From contig CALZIZ010000026.1 of NCBI GenBank assembly GCA_945787465.1, positions 1 through 39,006 on the forward strand: a DNA stretch of 39,006 nt, in the 5' to 3' direction. Source of the stretch: an uncultured Desulfuromonadales bacterium (GTDB lineage Bacteria > Desulfobacterota > Desulfuromonadia > Desulfuromonadales > Trichloromonadaceae). The position numbers were made by a program, and so were the translations under genes. Below, one piece after another: positions 21,461-30,453 of the stretch. The stretch's first letter is position 1. Each line of letters starts with the position of its first letter. The notes under the pieces were generated by a model, which had not been told where the DNA came from, searched no databases, and saw nothing but the letters and a program-made list of their open reading frames with translations.

Positions 21461-22510
21461 ATGACAACTTTGAGTCAGACGGTCAAGGTTGCCGGTAGGG
21501 AAATAGGAGTCAACCAGCCTTGTTATTTCATGGCTGAAATCGCCGGCAATTTCTCTAACGAACAGGAAGCGGTCAGGATCGTCGATGCTGCCGTTCGGGC
21601 AGGAGCTGATGCTATCAAATTTCAAACTCTGGACCCCGAAACCATAACCACCAAATCGAATCGCTTTGACATGGCGGCGGTAGGCAACCAACTGCAGTAC
21701 GAAGTCTTTGCCGATTCGATGACCCCCGCAGAACTTCAGCTGTTTCTGGTGGATTACTGCCGATCCAAGGGGATCCCGGCATTTTCTGCGCCGAGCCATC
21801 TTCAAGATCTGGAACTGATGGCTAAATTTGGCAGTCCGGCCTACAAGATTGGTTCTGATCTGGCAACCCATCTGCCCCTTTTGAGGGAGGTGGCGAAAAC
21901 CGGCAAACCGATTTTTCTTTCCACGGGCATGTGTACTCTGGCGGAGGTTGAAACGTCCGTAGAGGCAATTCTAGCCGCGGGTAATGATCAGGTTCTCCTT
22001 TTCCAATGTGTTGCCAACTACCCCGGGAAACCCGAGGAACAGAATCTTAGGGCGATGCTCAATATGAAGGAGCGTTTTGCATGTCCAACCGGGTTTTCAG
22101 ACCATACGGTCGGGATTGATGTTTCCTGTGCCGCGATTGCTCTGGGAGCTGACATGATCGAGCGGCATTTTTGGGTTGCGGGCAATGTCGAAGGGCCTGA
22201 TCGGGGCATTTCATCGGATGAAACTGAATTCGCTCACCTGGTGGGAGCCTCGAAACGAATCAGGGATTCTCTGGGAGACGGGATTAAGAGGCCGACTCTC
22301 CATGAGCAGCGCAACATGACTACCAACCGGGTCAGCATTATTGTCATGGAGGATGTCCCGACAGGTAGGGTGCTGAAGGAATCAATGTTGGATATTCGTC
22401 GTCCGGGTTACGGGCTCCCTCCAAAAATGTGGGAGCGGGTAATCGGCCGAAAGGTGGTTGCCGATATTCGCGCAGAGGAACCGTTGCAGTCAAAGCATCT
22501 GGACTGGTGA
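21461..22510 (+). CDS. neuB: NeuB-family nonulosonic acid synthase
   Basis: A 349-residue enzyme of the NeuB/PseI/LegI family, which condenses phosphoenolpyruvate with a 6-carbon sugar to make a 9-carbon acid. The TIM-barrel part shows CYFMAEIAGNFSNEQEAVRIVDAAVRAGADAIKFQT, then GSDLATHLPLLREVAKTGKPIFLSTGM and GFSDHTVGIDVSCAAIALGADMIERHFW. A C-terminal SAF/antifreeze-like domain begins at about residue 285. The ATG at 21461 follows AAAGGA; an in-frame ATG at 21371 lies inside the putative promoter. Which sugar it uses cannot be told from sequence. It is the first gene of the island. Confidence 0.9.
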   Translation: MTTLSQTVKVAGREIGVNQPCYFMAEIAGNFSNEQEAVRIVDAAVRAGADAIKFQTLDPETITTKSNRFDMAAVGNQLQYEVFADSMTPAELQLFLVDYCRSKGIPAFSAPSHLQDLELMAKFGSPAYKIGSDLATHLPLLREVAKTGKPIFLSTGMCTLAEVETSVEAILAAGNDQVLLFQCVANYPGKPEEQNLRAMLNMKERFACPTGFSDHTVGIDVSCAAIALGADMIERHFWVAGNVEGPDRGISSDETEFAHLVGASKRIRDSLGDGIKRPTLHEQRNMTTNRVSIIVMEDVPTGRVLKESMLDIRRPGYGLPPKMWERVIGRKVVADIRAEEPLQSKHLDW

Positions 22511-22566
22511 TTCTGCTCTGAAATCTGGTAGAAAATAACCGTCTCGAAAGAACGGGGTTGGGTAAT

Positions 22567-23553
22567 ATGAATAATAAAAGAGTATTGGTCACAGGCGCCG
22601 ATGGTTTTATCGGGTCGCATCTGACCCAATCTCTGGTTCGGGAAGGCGCCAAAGTCAAGGCTCTGTGCCAGTATAACTCCTTTAATTCCTGGGGCTGGCT
22701 TGAGGATGTCAACTGCCTTGAGGATATCGAGGTCGTGACCGGAGATGTGCGGGACCCGTTTTTCTGTAAGACGATGACCCGGGATGTGGACACCATTTTT
22801 CACCTGGCGGCGCTGATCGCCATTCCATTTTCTTACGTCGCTCCAGCGAGCTACGTGGAAACCAATGTCAACGGCACCCTCAATATCTGCCAGGCCGCTC
22901 TGGAAAATGGCTGTCAGCGGGTTGTACACACCTCCACCAGTGAAGTTTATGGGACGGCGCAGTACGTGCCGATTGATGAGAGCCATCCTCTGCAGGCCCA
23001 ATCCCCTTACAGTGCGAGTAAAATAGGCGCCGATGCCATCGCCACCAGTTTTTACCAAGCCTTCAACCTTCCCCTGACTATTGCCCGCCCCTTTAATACC
23101 TACGGGCCCCGCCAATCGGCCCGGGCCGTTATTCCGACGGTAATTTCCCAGATTGCTGCCGGCGAAGAAAAAATCCACCTTGGCGATCTGACCCCTACCA
23201 GAGATTTTACTTTTGTGCAGGACACCTGCGCTGGGTTGATCGCATTGGCTGAAACTCAGGATGTGTTGGGTGAGGTTGTGAATATCGGTTCCAACTTAGA
23301 GATTTCGATTTCTGAGTTGCTCAGTCTGATTGGCCGACTGATGGATCGGGAGGTGGAATTCGTCGCCGAGGAACAACGAATAAGACCGGAAAAGTCCGAA
23401 GTTTTCAGGCTCTGGTGCAATAACGCCAAGCTGCGGGAACTGACTGGTTTCCAGCCCGGGACATGTCTTGAGGATGGGCTTCGGGAAACCATCCGCTGGT
23501 TTACCGATCCCGCAAATTTGGCCCGATACAAAACTGGAATCTACAATGTCTAA
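22567..23553 (+). CDS. legB: LegB-like NAD-dependent 4,6-dehydratase
   Basis: A 328-residue extended SDR. It has the Rossmann GADGFIGS motif (about residues 11-18), the active-site YSASK at about 145-149, and a catalytic TSTSEVYG segment. The YNSFNSWGWL stretch and HLAALIAIPFSY are strongly reminiscent of LegB, which makes the 4-keto-6-deoxy intermediate of legionaminic acid from a nucleotide-GlcNAc. The usual partner, the LegC aminotransferase, is not next to it. The next gene starts inside its last codons (8-base overlap). Confidence 0.85.
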   Translation: MNNKRVLVTGADGFIGSHLTQSLVREGAKVKALCQYNSFNSWGWLEDVNCLEDIEVVTGDVRDPFFCKTMTRDVDTIFHLAALIAIPFSYVAPASYVETNVNGTLNICQAALENGCQRVVHTSTSEVYGTAQYVPIDESHPLQAQSPYSASKIGADAIATSFYQAFNLPLTIARPFNTYGPRQSARAVIPTVISQIAAGEEKIHLGDLTPTRDFTFVQDTCAGLIALAETQDVLGEVVNIGSNLEISISELLSLIGRLMDREVEFVAEEQRIRPEKSEVFRLWCNNAKLRELTGFQPGTCLEDGLRETIRWFTDPANLARYKTGIYNV

Positions 23554-24256
23554 GCGAGCGGTCATTCTTGCAGGGGGAATGGGAACACGACTACGGCCCT
23601 ATACCGTAGTTTTGCCAAAACCTCTGATGCCGGTGGGAGAACATCCCATACTGGAAATAATTATCCGGCAACTGGCTCATTACGGTTTCACCCACATCAC
23701 CATGGCGGTTAACCACCAAGCCGATATCATCAAGGCCTTTTTCGGGGACGGCGCCAAGTGGAACCTGCACATCGATTATTCCCTGGAAGATCGTCCGCTT
23801 AGCACCATGGGCCCACTCAAGCTGATCAACGATCTCCCGGAAGATTTCCTGGTCATGAATGGAGATATTCTGACCGATCTTAATTTTGGAAAATTTTATC
23901 GCTATCACGTTGCCAGCGGAAATCACTTCACGATCTCTTCGCATAGTCGGGAAGAATGTTCGGAGTATGGTGTGTTGGAGGTGGACGGTTCGAATCGTCT
24001 GCTCGGTTTTAAGGAAAAACCCCGGGTCCGGTACGAGGTGAGTATGGGGATTTATATGGTGAATCGGTCCATTCTGGAACAGGTGCCCGCAGGGAAACCC
24101 TATGGATTTGACCATTTGATGTACGATCTGATTCGATCCGGGCAATTCCCCCATTCAAGAAATTTTGATGGTTATTGGTTGGACATTGGGCGCAAGGACG
24201 ATTACGAACGGGCCATCGACGAGTTCGAGACCCTGCAGCAGAGGCTTCTGAAATGA
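23546..24256 (+). CDS. Sugar-1-phosphate nucleotidyltransferase
   Basis: A 236-residue enzyme with the RmlA/ManC-type fold. AVILAGGMGTRLRPYTVVLPKPLMPVG is the nucleotide-binding signature, followed by NGDILTD (metal-binding Asp) and GFKEKPRVRYEVSMGIYMV. It would activate a sugar phosphate with GTP, UTP or dTTP. In legionaminate pathways a guanylyltransferase (PtmE) supplies GDP-GlcNAc to LegB, a plausible role here. No CBS domain is attached. It overlaps the following SDR by 4 bases (ATGA). Confidence 0.8.
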   Translation: MSKRAVILAGGMGTRLRPYTVVLPKPLMPVGEHPILEIIIRQLAHYGFTHITMAVNHQADIIKAFFGDGAKWNLHIDYSLEDRPLSTMGPLKLINDLPEDFLVMNGDILTDLNFGKFYRYHVASGNHFTISSHSREECSEYGVLEVDGSNRLLGFKEKPRVRYEVSMGIYMVNRSILEQVPAGKPYGFDHLMYDLIRSGQFPHSRNFDGYWLDIGRKDDYERAIDEFETLQQRLLK

Positions 24257-25122
24257 TTCTTCTAACCGGGGCAAGTGGATTTATTGGCCGGGCTCTTAAA
24301 AAAAGATTCCTTGCCAACGGGCACAGCCTGCTTGAGCTCAATTCGGAAAATGGGGGCGTTACCAATCCCGATCTTTTTCAAGCCATGGCCGGCAAAGAGA
24401 TTTCCCATGTCTTTCACCTTGCCGGCAAAACCTTTGTTCCAGACAGTTGGGACGATCCCGCAGGTTTTTTTTCTACCAATGTAGCTGGTACCCAGAATGT
24501 GCTGGAGTTCTGCCGGCAACAGAAGGTCGGACTGACTTTCGTCAGTGCTTATCTTTATGGACAGCCGGGCCGCCTTCCGATTTCGGAAAACTGCCCGATT
24601 CGGCCCAATAACCCCTATGCTCAGTCCAAACACTTGGCAGAGCAACTCTGTGGGTTTTATGCCCGTGAGTTTGGCGTTAAAGTGAACATTATCCGGCCGT
24701 TTAATGTCTATGGAGACGGCCAGCAGGACCGGTTTTTAATCCCGACAATTATAAAGCAGGCAAGGGAGCAGGCGACGATTGTCCTGAAGGATCTGGAGCC
24801 TCGCCGGGACTATGTTTTCCTCGAGGATCTGGTGGATGCCCTGGTGGCGACTCTCGGCTGTTCCGAGCAGTATGCCGTCTTCAACATCGGTTCCGGATAC
24901 TCTCTGAGTGTACGCGAAGTTGTGGAGACTGTTCAGATGGCGCTCGGGACGGACAAGCCAGTTCGTGACGAAGGTGTGATCAGAACAAACGAAATCAGTG
25001 ATGTCGTGGCCGACATCCGGCGGGCCCGCGCCGGACTTGGCTGGAAGCCGCGGACCGGGTTTTCCGAGGGTATCCAGGCCATTGCCGCTCATCAGCCTGC
25101 CCTGGGAAGGGGACCCCGATGA
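24253..25122 (+). CDS. NAD-dependent epimerase/dehydratase (SDR)
   Basis: A 289-residue extended SDR with N-terminal GASGFIGRALKKRF and an active site centred on the PYAQSK motif (Tyr-x3-Lys, near residue 122). The Ser of the catalytic triad lies in LTFVSAYLYGQPG. It is about 30% shorter in style than the first SDR and not a close copy. It may reduce or epimerise the 4-keto sugar made by the LegB-like enzyme; that step is an inference from the absence of an aminotransferase. The start overlaps the nucleotidyltransferase stop. Confidence 0.78.
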   Translation: MILLTGASGFIGRALKKRFLANGHSLLELNSENGGVTNPDLFQAMAGKEISHVFHLAGKTFVPDSWDDPAGFFSTNVAGTQNVLEFCRQQKVGLTFVSAYLYGQPGRLPISENCPIRPNNPYAQSKHLAEQLCGFYAREFGVKVNIIRPFNVYGDGQQDRFLIPTIIKQAREQATIVLKDLEPRRDYVFLEDLVDALVATLGCSEQYAVFNIGSGYSLSVREVVETVQMALGTDKPVRDEGVIRTNEISDVVADIRRARAGLGWKPRTGFSEGIQAIAAHQPALGRGPR

Positions 25123-25850
25123 AAGGTTCTGGCCAAGACGAAAAAGCGGTTGGCATCATTCTGCAGGCGCGCATGGGTTCGACCCGCTTGCCCGGAAAAA
25201 TTCTTATGCCCCTCGGAGAGAGTTCTCTGCTGGGCTGTATTTTCAAGCGCCTCGCTAGTTTACGGCATCATGCGGCCTTGGTTCTGGCCACCAGCAAGGC
25301 GTCACGGGATGATGTTGTGGCAAGGTTCTGCCAGGAACAGGGAGTGGAATGTTTCAGGGGAAGTGAAGAAGATGTCCTGGCACGGTATTATCAGGCCGCC
25401 TGCCATTACGGTTTCCGGCACATCGTGCGGTTGACAGCCGACAATCCCTTCATCGATGTGACAGAGTTAGACCGCCTGCTTGAAGTGCATCTCAGCGATG
25501 GCAATGACTATACCCATTCCTTTGACTCTTTGCCGGTGGGGGTGGGCGCGGAGGTCTTCACCTTTGAAGCCCTGGAAGAGAGTTTTCGCCTTGGAACCAA
25601 GCCCAATCACCGGGAGCACGTCAATGAGTTCATTCAGGAACATCCGCAGTTCTTCCAGATTGCCACCCTGGAGGTTCCTGCCGAAAAAAATCGGCCCGAG
25701 GTCCGCCTGACCGTGGATACCCCTCTGGATTACCGCAGAGCCTGCTTTATTCAGGCGCATGGCCCCGGAGGATGCCTAGGCACCGCGCAGGCCATCGACC
25801 TGGGACTCGAGTTCGAGAACGACCCTGAAGGCACCGCCGTTATTGGGTAA
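25119..25850 (+). CDS. SpsF-like cytidylyltransferase
   Basis: A 243-residue protein of the acylneuraminate cytidylyltransferase superfamily, SpsF branch. It has IILQARMGSTRLPGKIL, the SpsF form of the CTP-binding loop, then GSEEDVLARYYQAA and RLTADNPFID. It could make the CMP-activated nonulosonate that Maf uses. Typical NeuA/PseF enzymes start with IPARGGS, which is absent, so assignment as CMP-sugar synthetase is moderate. It overlaps its upstream neighbour by 4 bases. Confidence 0.78.
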   Translation: MKGSGQDEKAVGIILQARMGSTRLPGKILMPLGESSLLGCIFKRLASLRHHAALVLATSKASRDDVVARFCQEQGVECFRGSEEDVLARYYQAACHYGFRHIVRLTADNPFIDVTELDRLLEVHLSDGNDYTHSFDSLPVGVGAEVFTFEALEESFRLGTKPNHREHVNEFIQEHPQFFQIATLEVPAEKNRPEVRLTVDTPLDYRRACFIQAHGPGGCLGTAQAIDLGLEFENDPEGTAVIG

Positions 25851-25858
25851 GGGAAATT

Positions 25859-26824
25859 ATGTTTGCAATCTGCCTGGAATCATCGCATGCACGTGGAATG
25901 GGGCATCTGTACCGGGGCCTTAACCTTTACGAATTCATGCAGACTCAAAACCAGCCCTGCCTGATTGTTCTTAACGACCACGGTCCGTCCCGGGGCCTGC
26001 TTGAAAACAAGGGAATTCCCTTCGAAGTTGCCGACCTCGAGGACCTTGAAGGGGCCTGGGAAAGTGAGCTGATCCGCCGAAGAGGAATCCGGGTCTGGAT
26101 TAACGACCGCCTGGATACCGTTGCGCTCCATGCCCAGCGGGTTAAATCCCAGGGGGTCACTCTGGTCACCTTCGATGACCGGGGCAGCGGCGCCGGTTTT
26201 TCCGACCTGCACTTTGCCCCTTTGATCTTCAAGGACCAGAATCGTCTGGCGGGAAGGCAGGTTTTTACCGGCCCCGATTACCTGATCCTGAATTCTGACA
26301 TTGAAGCCTGCCGCAGGCTTCGGAAGGGGCTTGAGAGGGTCGTCGTATCCCTCGGTGGAAGCGATACCCACGGGGTGACCATCCAAGTGGTCAGAATCAT
26401 GAAAGCGTTGGGGATTCGCGCGGAGATTCACATCGGCCCTTCCTTCGGGCATCGACGGGAACTGGAGGAAGAGACCAGGGGGATTTTTCCGATAATCGAT
26501 TCGGTGGCCTCGCTGATTCGGGCGTTTGCCCCGTTTGACCTTGCTGTAACCGGGGGGGGGGTGACTCCCTTTGAAGCCAACGCCGCCGGTCTGCCCTGCC
26601 TGGTCATTGCAAACGAGGATTTCGAAGTCCCGGTCGGAGAGTTTCTACACTGCAACGGTTCCTCCCGGTTCATCAGCTTTCATCGGGAGTTGACTTACAA
26701 GGGGGTTTCCGAAGCCTTTGCGGCCGCGGAGAAAAATCTAACCTTCATGAGCCAACGGGGTTTGGTGAGCATTCCGACAAACGCGGTGGAAAACATTTTC
26801 GGGGAAATTTGCCGTGCAGCCTAA
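25859..26824 (+). CDS. SpsG/PseG-like nucleotide-sugar hydrolase
   Basis: A 321-residue GT-B fold protein. The N-terminal GMGHLYRGLNL loop corresponds to the GxGHxxR motif of PseG/SpsG. VSLGGSDTHG and AVTGGGVTPFEANAAGLPCLVIA lie in the nucleotide-binding C-terminal half. PseG removes the nucleotide from the sugar before the NeuB-type condensation. That job fits well between the dehydratase and synthase in this island. Glycosyltransferase activity is the alternative. Confidence 0.75.
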   Translation: MFAICLESSHARGMGHLYRGLNLYEFMQTQNQPCLIVLNDHGPSRGLLENKGIPFEVADLEDLEGAWESELIRRRGIRVWINDRLDTVALHAQRVKSQGVTLVTFDDRGSGAGFSDLHFAPLIFKDQNRLAGRQVFTGPDYLILNSDIEACRRLRKGLERVVVSLGGSDTHGVTIQVVRIMKALGIRAEIHIGPSFGHRRELEEETRGIFPIIDSVASLIRAFAPFDLAVTGGGVTPFEANAAGLPCLVIANEDFEVPVGEFLHCNGSSRFISFHRELTYKGVSEAFAAAEKNLTFMSQRGLVSIPTNAVENIFGEICRAA

Positions 26825-27530
26825 AACAGTGGTTATTCATCAGCCTGATTTTTTGCCCTACCTGGGTTTCTTTCAGCGTTTCCTCAGCGCGGACCTCTAC
26901 GTTGTACTGGACCAGGTGCAGTTTCTAAACAACAGCAAAAGCTGGCACAACCGGGACAAAATCAAGACGCCCACCGGCGAAGCCTGGTTGACGGTCAGTG
27001 TGCAGCGAGCCCCCCGGGGGACCCGAATCAACGAAGTGTTGCTTGCCGATGCGGTGGACTGGCGCCGGAAAAATCTCAACCTGATATTTCAGAATTATCG
27101 AAAAGCTCCCTTCATTGATGAGATTTACCCATTGATCGAACAGCTTTATGCCGCATCGGAGGGCCGGTTGGCTGATTTCAACCTGCGCTCGATCCGCCTT
27201 TTGCAGGAGCTTTTCGATCTTCAGATCGAGACGGTACTGGCCAGCGAGCTTAAGCCCGAGGGCAAGAGCAACGATCTGTTGGTCGATATTCTGCAGAAGG
27301 TCGGCGCGACCCGTTATCTCTCGGGGCTCGGGGCGCGAGCCTATTTTGATCCGGAGCCTTACCGGAGGGCGGGGGTCGAGGTCGCCTGGCAGGATTTCCA
27401 GCATCCAGTCTATCCCCAGCTGCATGGCTCGTTCGTTCCGTTTTTGAGCAGCATCGACCTGCTGTTCAACTGCGGGATGGAAGAATCACGCCTCATTCTA
27501 CGCAAGACCCTGAAAGGAGCGGCATATTGA
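26814..27530 (+). CDS. WbqC-family protein
   Basis: A 238-residue protein whose start VVIHQPDFLPYLGFFQRFLSADLYVVLDQVQFLNNSKSWHNRDKIK is the hallmark of the WbqC family, found in polysaccharide and flagellin-modification clusters. Its biochemical role is not established. Conserved His, Asp and Trp residues suggest an enzyme. The GTG start at 26814 lies inside the previous gene (11-base overlap). Its stop overlaps the TTG start of the deacetylase gene. Confidence 0.82.
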   Translation: MQPKTVVIHQPDFLPYLGFFQRFLSADLYVVLDQVQFLNNSKSWHNRDKIKTPTGEAWLTVSVQRAPRGTRINEVLLADAVDWRRKNLNLIFQNYRKAPFIDEIYPLIEQLYAASEGRLADFNLRSIRLLQELFDLQIETVLASELKPEGKSNDLLVDILQKVGATRYLSGLGARAYFDPEPYRRAGVEVAWQDFQHPVYPQLHGSFVPFLSSIDLLFNCGMEESRLILRKTLKGAAY

Positions 27531-28156
27531 ACATTCTGGCAATTGGAGCCCACTTTGATGATATCGAGTTGGGCTGCGGCGGAGCCCTGGCCAAGCACGT
27601 TCGGGACGGGGACAATGTGTTTGCCTATGTGGCTACTGTTTCAGGCTACTCCGGATACAACAAGGAGGTCATCCGTTCCAACGACATCGCGCTTCGCGAA
27701 GGTAAAGAGGCGATGGAAGTGCTTGGGGTGCAGTTGTTCTGTGGCCAGGAACGAACATTCGAGGTGGAGTTCACCGAGGAGTTGAATGTCGAGATTCTAA
27801 AAATCGTTCAGGAGAAGCAGATCGAAAAGGTCTACACCCACTGGATAGGGGACATCCATCATGATCACCAGGCAGTGGCACGCGCCAGCCTTCACAGCTG
27901 TCGCCATGTCCCGCGCATGCTCATGTACCGCAGTAACTGGTATCAGTCCACCGTCGATTTCCGAGGCAATTTCTACGTTGACATTACCCCCGATTGGACC
28001 GTCAAGGAAGATGCCGTAAAAGCCCACGCTTCGGAGCTGGAAAGGACTGGGTACAAGTGGCTGCAATTTTTTAAAAACGAGGCCGAAAACGCCGGACAGC
28101 GCATCGGGGTCAAGTATGCCGAGGTGTTCGAGGTCGTCAAATGGCTCGAGGTCTAG
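27527..28156 (+). CDS. PIG-L/LmbE-family deacetylase
   Basis: A 209-residue predicted zinc-dependent N-deacetylase. The AHFDDIELGCGG motif near the N-terminus and HHDH at about residue 107 provide the metal ligands and catalytic Asp of the family (GlcNAc-PI, mycothiol and antibiotic deacetylases). The TTG start at 27527 has AAAGGAG 7 bases upstream. In this setting it may deacetylate an N-acetylated sugar in the modification pathway. Substrate is unknown. Confidence 0.83.
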   Translation: MNILAIGAHFDDIELGCGGALAKHVRDGDNVFAYVATVSGYSGYNKEVIRSNDIALREGKEAMEVLGVQLFCGQERTFEVEFTEELNVEILKIVQEKQIEKVYTHWIGDIHHDHQAVARASLHSCRHVPRMLMYRSNWYQSTVDFRGNFYVDITPDWTVKEDAVKAHASELERTGYKWLQFFKNEAENAGQRIGVKYAEVFEVVKWLEV

Positions 28157-28157
28157 G

Positions 28158-29195
28158 ATGGTGGTGATGAAGCTGCAGAGCAAAAAAACGACAAAAAGCG
28201 AACGGGATGTCAACACTCTGTGCGAGTTCCTGAACTTCAACAATGGCTGGGAAGATAAGATGGGGCCGGCGTTCCTGGAATATCGGAGGAAATGGGCAGA
28301 GAATACTCGCAACAAGACGTTGACTCGATTCCCCATGCATCTGGATTTTGATCTTACCAACGCCTGCACTCTGGAGTGCCCGTTCTGTCCTCGTACCCAG
28401 CTGGTCAAAAAACAGATGTATCCAGGCACCTATTTCATGTCCTTTGACATTTATGAAAAAGCTTTGCGGGAAGGCGCCGACAAAGGGCTGATGGCGATCA
28501 ACCTGAATGCTGGCGGCGAGCCGCTGCTGCATAAGGATCTGCCGCGGATGGTCAAGCTGGCCAGCGAGTTGGGAATTCTCGATATTATGTTGCACACCAG
28601 CGCTGTGTCCCTCACCCGGGAGATGGCGACCGAACTTTTCGACAGCGGACTAACCAAGCTGATTATTTCCTTCGATTCCCCGGTCAAGGAACATTACGAA
28701 AAGCTCAGGGCCAAGGCTTCCTTTGAGCAAGTGGTTGCCAATATCAAACAGGCCGTAGCGGTTAAAAGGGAGCGGGCTTTACCGACCCCTTTCATCCGCA
28801 TCAATATGGTCCTGATGAAAGAGAATGCCCATGAGCGTGAGCAGATGGTCGAGATGTGGAAAGATCAGGTCGACGGAATCGGTTTTCTAGAATACATCAA
28901 CTACTACCAGTGGGATGACGAAGACCGCTATCTCCAGGAAGTTCAGTACCAGGAGAATTTTGTCTGCGAAAAGCCGTGGCAGAGGCTCGGCATCGCACAC
29001 GACGGCCGGATCAAGTTTTGTCATCTCGACGACCTGGATGAAGTGACCCTCGGTTCACTGAACGAAAAAACCGTGGAGCAGGCCTGGCATTCAGAACAGA
29101 TCCAGCGTTATCGAAGTTTGCATCTTGAGGGGCGCATCCGGGAGGTTGACCTTTGCGCCAAATGCAGCACCCCGATGATGCCGGTAGAAAAATAA
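28158..29195 (+). CDS. Radical SAM enzyme, SPASM-like (first)
   Basis: A 345-residue radical SAM protein. The Fe-S motif is C70-x3-C74-x2-C77 (NACTLECPFC). A TIM-barrel follows (NLNAGGEPLLHKDLPRMVKLASELG; IISFDSP). The C-terminus has a SPASM-like set of cysteines (CEKPWQRLGIAHDGRIKFCHLDD and LCAKC) that may bind an extra cluster. SPASM enzymes usually alter peptides, but sugar-acting members exist. The ATG at 28158 has GAGG upstream and follows the deacetylase stop by 1 base. A MITE lies just after its stop. Confidence 0.8.
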   Translation: MVVMKLQSKKTTKSERDVNTLCEFLNFNNGWEDKMGPAFLEYRRKWAENTRNKTLTRFPMHLDFDLTNACTLECPFCPRTQLVKKQMYPGTYFMSFDIYEKALREGADKGLMAINLNAGGEPLLHKDLPRMVKLASELGILDIMLHTSAVSLTREMATELFDSGLTKLIISFDSPVKEHYEKLRAKASFEQVVANIKQAVAVKRERALPTPFIRINMVLMKENAHEREQMVEMWKDQVDGIGFLEYINYYQWDDEDRYLQEVQYQENFVCEKPWQRLGIAHDGRIKFCHLDDLDEVTLGSLNEKTVEQAWHSEQIQRYRSLHLEGRIREVDLCAKCSTPMMPVEK

Positions 29196-29204
29196 CCAAC
29201 TCCT

Positions 29205-29369
29205 AGGAGGCTGTCGAACTTTGGAAACCGTAGCGAGAAATTGGAGGTTCAAGACCAGATGTTCGAGAATTTGAGAGCGAATAGCAGGGCTATTTGTCGA
29301 CAATTGTCGGAGATATGGGCCGAACAGCCGATTTCGCAGTAGGTTCATCCCAAAGTTCGACAGCCTCCT
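29205..29369. mobile_element. MITE with perfect 20-bp terminal inverted repeats
   Basis: Left end AGGAGGCTGTCGAACTTTGG (29205-29224); right end is its exact inverse (29350-29369). Total 165 bases, no transposase frame, and looser inverted matches just inside the ends. It fits between two radical SAM genes, 9 bases after one stop and 34 bases before the next start. No target duplication is obvious. Confidence 0.85.
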
Positions 29370-29403
29370 GGGGGCGTTTCTAAGCCAACCGAAAGAGCAA
29401 TAG

Positions 29404-30408
29404 ATGGCAGATACATCTGAAAACGACAAAGTCCGTAACATCGGTGCGGTGCAGGAAGATATCGACCAGTACCTGGCTCAGCTCCTGGGCGAGAAGTTCC
29501 GCGACTACCGAAACCGCTGGGAGCAGGCCGAAAGGCATCTGCATGACTTCGGGTTTCCGCTGTTCCTGGTCGTGGAAACCATCAATGCCTGTAACCTGCG
29601 CTGCGCCATGTGCTTCCGGCGCACCTCTTCCGGGGGGCAGGCCGCTTTGATGAGTATGGAGCGCTATCGGGCGATTCTGGCCGAAGCTGCCCGCCACCAG
29701 TGTCCATCCCTTTCGCTCAATGGCAATAATGAGCCGTTGCTCGACCCGCACTTGGTCGAAAGGGTGGCCTTGGCCCGGCAGAGCGGATTTCTCGATATCC
29801 GCATCAATACCAACGCCATGCTGCTGACCCCGGAGAAATCAGCCGCGTTGATCGATGCAGGACTGACCCGGCTTTCGGTGAGCCTGGACGCGGCCTCATC
29901 TGAAACCTATTCCCGGGTCCGTCAGGGCGGAGATTGGGACCGGGTGGTGGCAAACGTCGAGAGTTTTTTGGAACTGCGGAAACGCAAGGGGGCGAATCTA
30001 CCGCTACTGCGTTGCACTTTTGTCCGCATTAGCGAAAACGAGCATGAACTGGACAATTTCGTCCGGACCTGGCAGGGACGCGCTGATTATTTGTCCATAC
30101 AGAGTTATGTCCCCCATACCCCTGACGAAGCCGCTCTAAGGCTTCATCCAACGCAGCGGAGTGGGCTTCCAGATGTGACCTGTTCACAGCCTTTCGAAAG
30201 GCTGGTGATCAATGCCGAAGGGCAGGTGTTCCCCTGTTGTTCTCCCCTTGGTGAAGAACTGCCGCTGGGCCATCTCGATCATAGTTCGCTGGAGCAGATC
30301 TGGCACGCGGAGAAATCCCGGTGCCTTCGCTCCATGATGAAGGAGCGGTCCTGGGAAAGTTCCCCGGTCTGCCGGAAATGCCTGGAAAATACCTTCGGAA
30401 AAAGCTGA
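29404..30408 (+). CDS. Radical SAM enzyme, SPASM-like (second)
   Basis: A 334-residue radical SAM protein with C63-x3-C67-x2-C70 (NACNLRCAMC), then LSLNGNNEPLLDPHLVERV and RLSVSLDAASSETYSRVR. The C-terminal cysteines (TCSQPFERLVINAEGQVFPCC and VCRKC) resemble a SPASM or twitch region. It has the same overall layout as the gene before the MITE, suggesting an old duplication, although the sequences have diverged. Substrate unknown. Confidence 0.8.
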   Translation: MADTSENDKVRNIGAVQEDIDQYLAQLLGEKFRDYRNRWEQAERHLHDFGFPLFLVVETINACNLRCAMCFRRTSSGGQAALMSMERYRAILAEAARHQCPSLSLNGNNEPLLDPHLVERVALARQSGFLDIRINTNAMLLTPEKSAALIDAGLTRLSVSLDAASSETYSRVRQGGDWDRVVANVESFLELRKRKGANLPLLRCTFVRISENEHELDNFVRTWQGRADYLSIQSYVPHTPDEAALRLHPTQRSGLPDVTCSQPFERLVINAEGQVFPCCSPLGEELPLGHLDHSSLEQIWHAEKSRCLRSMMKERSWESSPVCRKCLENTFGKS

Positions 30409-30453
30409 CACCTGTCCGGCGGATAGATCCCGGACCAGCTACAGGAACCAATC

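Noticed and set aside
29091-29441. Minus-strand frame across the MITE as a transposase remnant
   Set aside because: It extends into both flanking genes and has no transposase motif; the element itself is only 165 bases.
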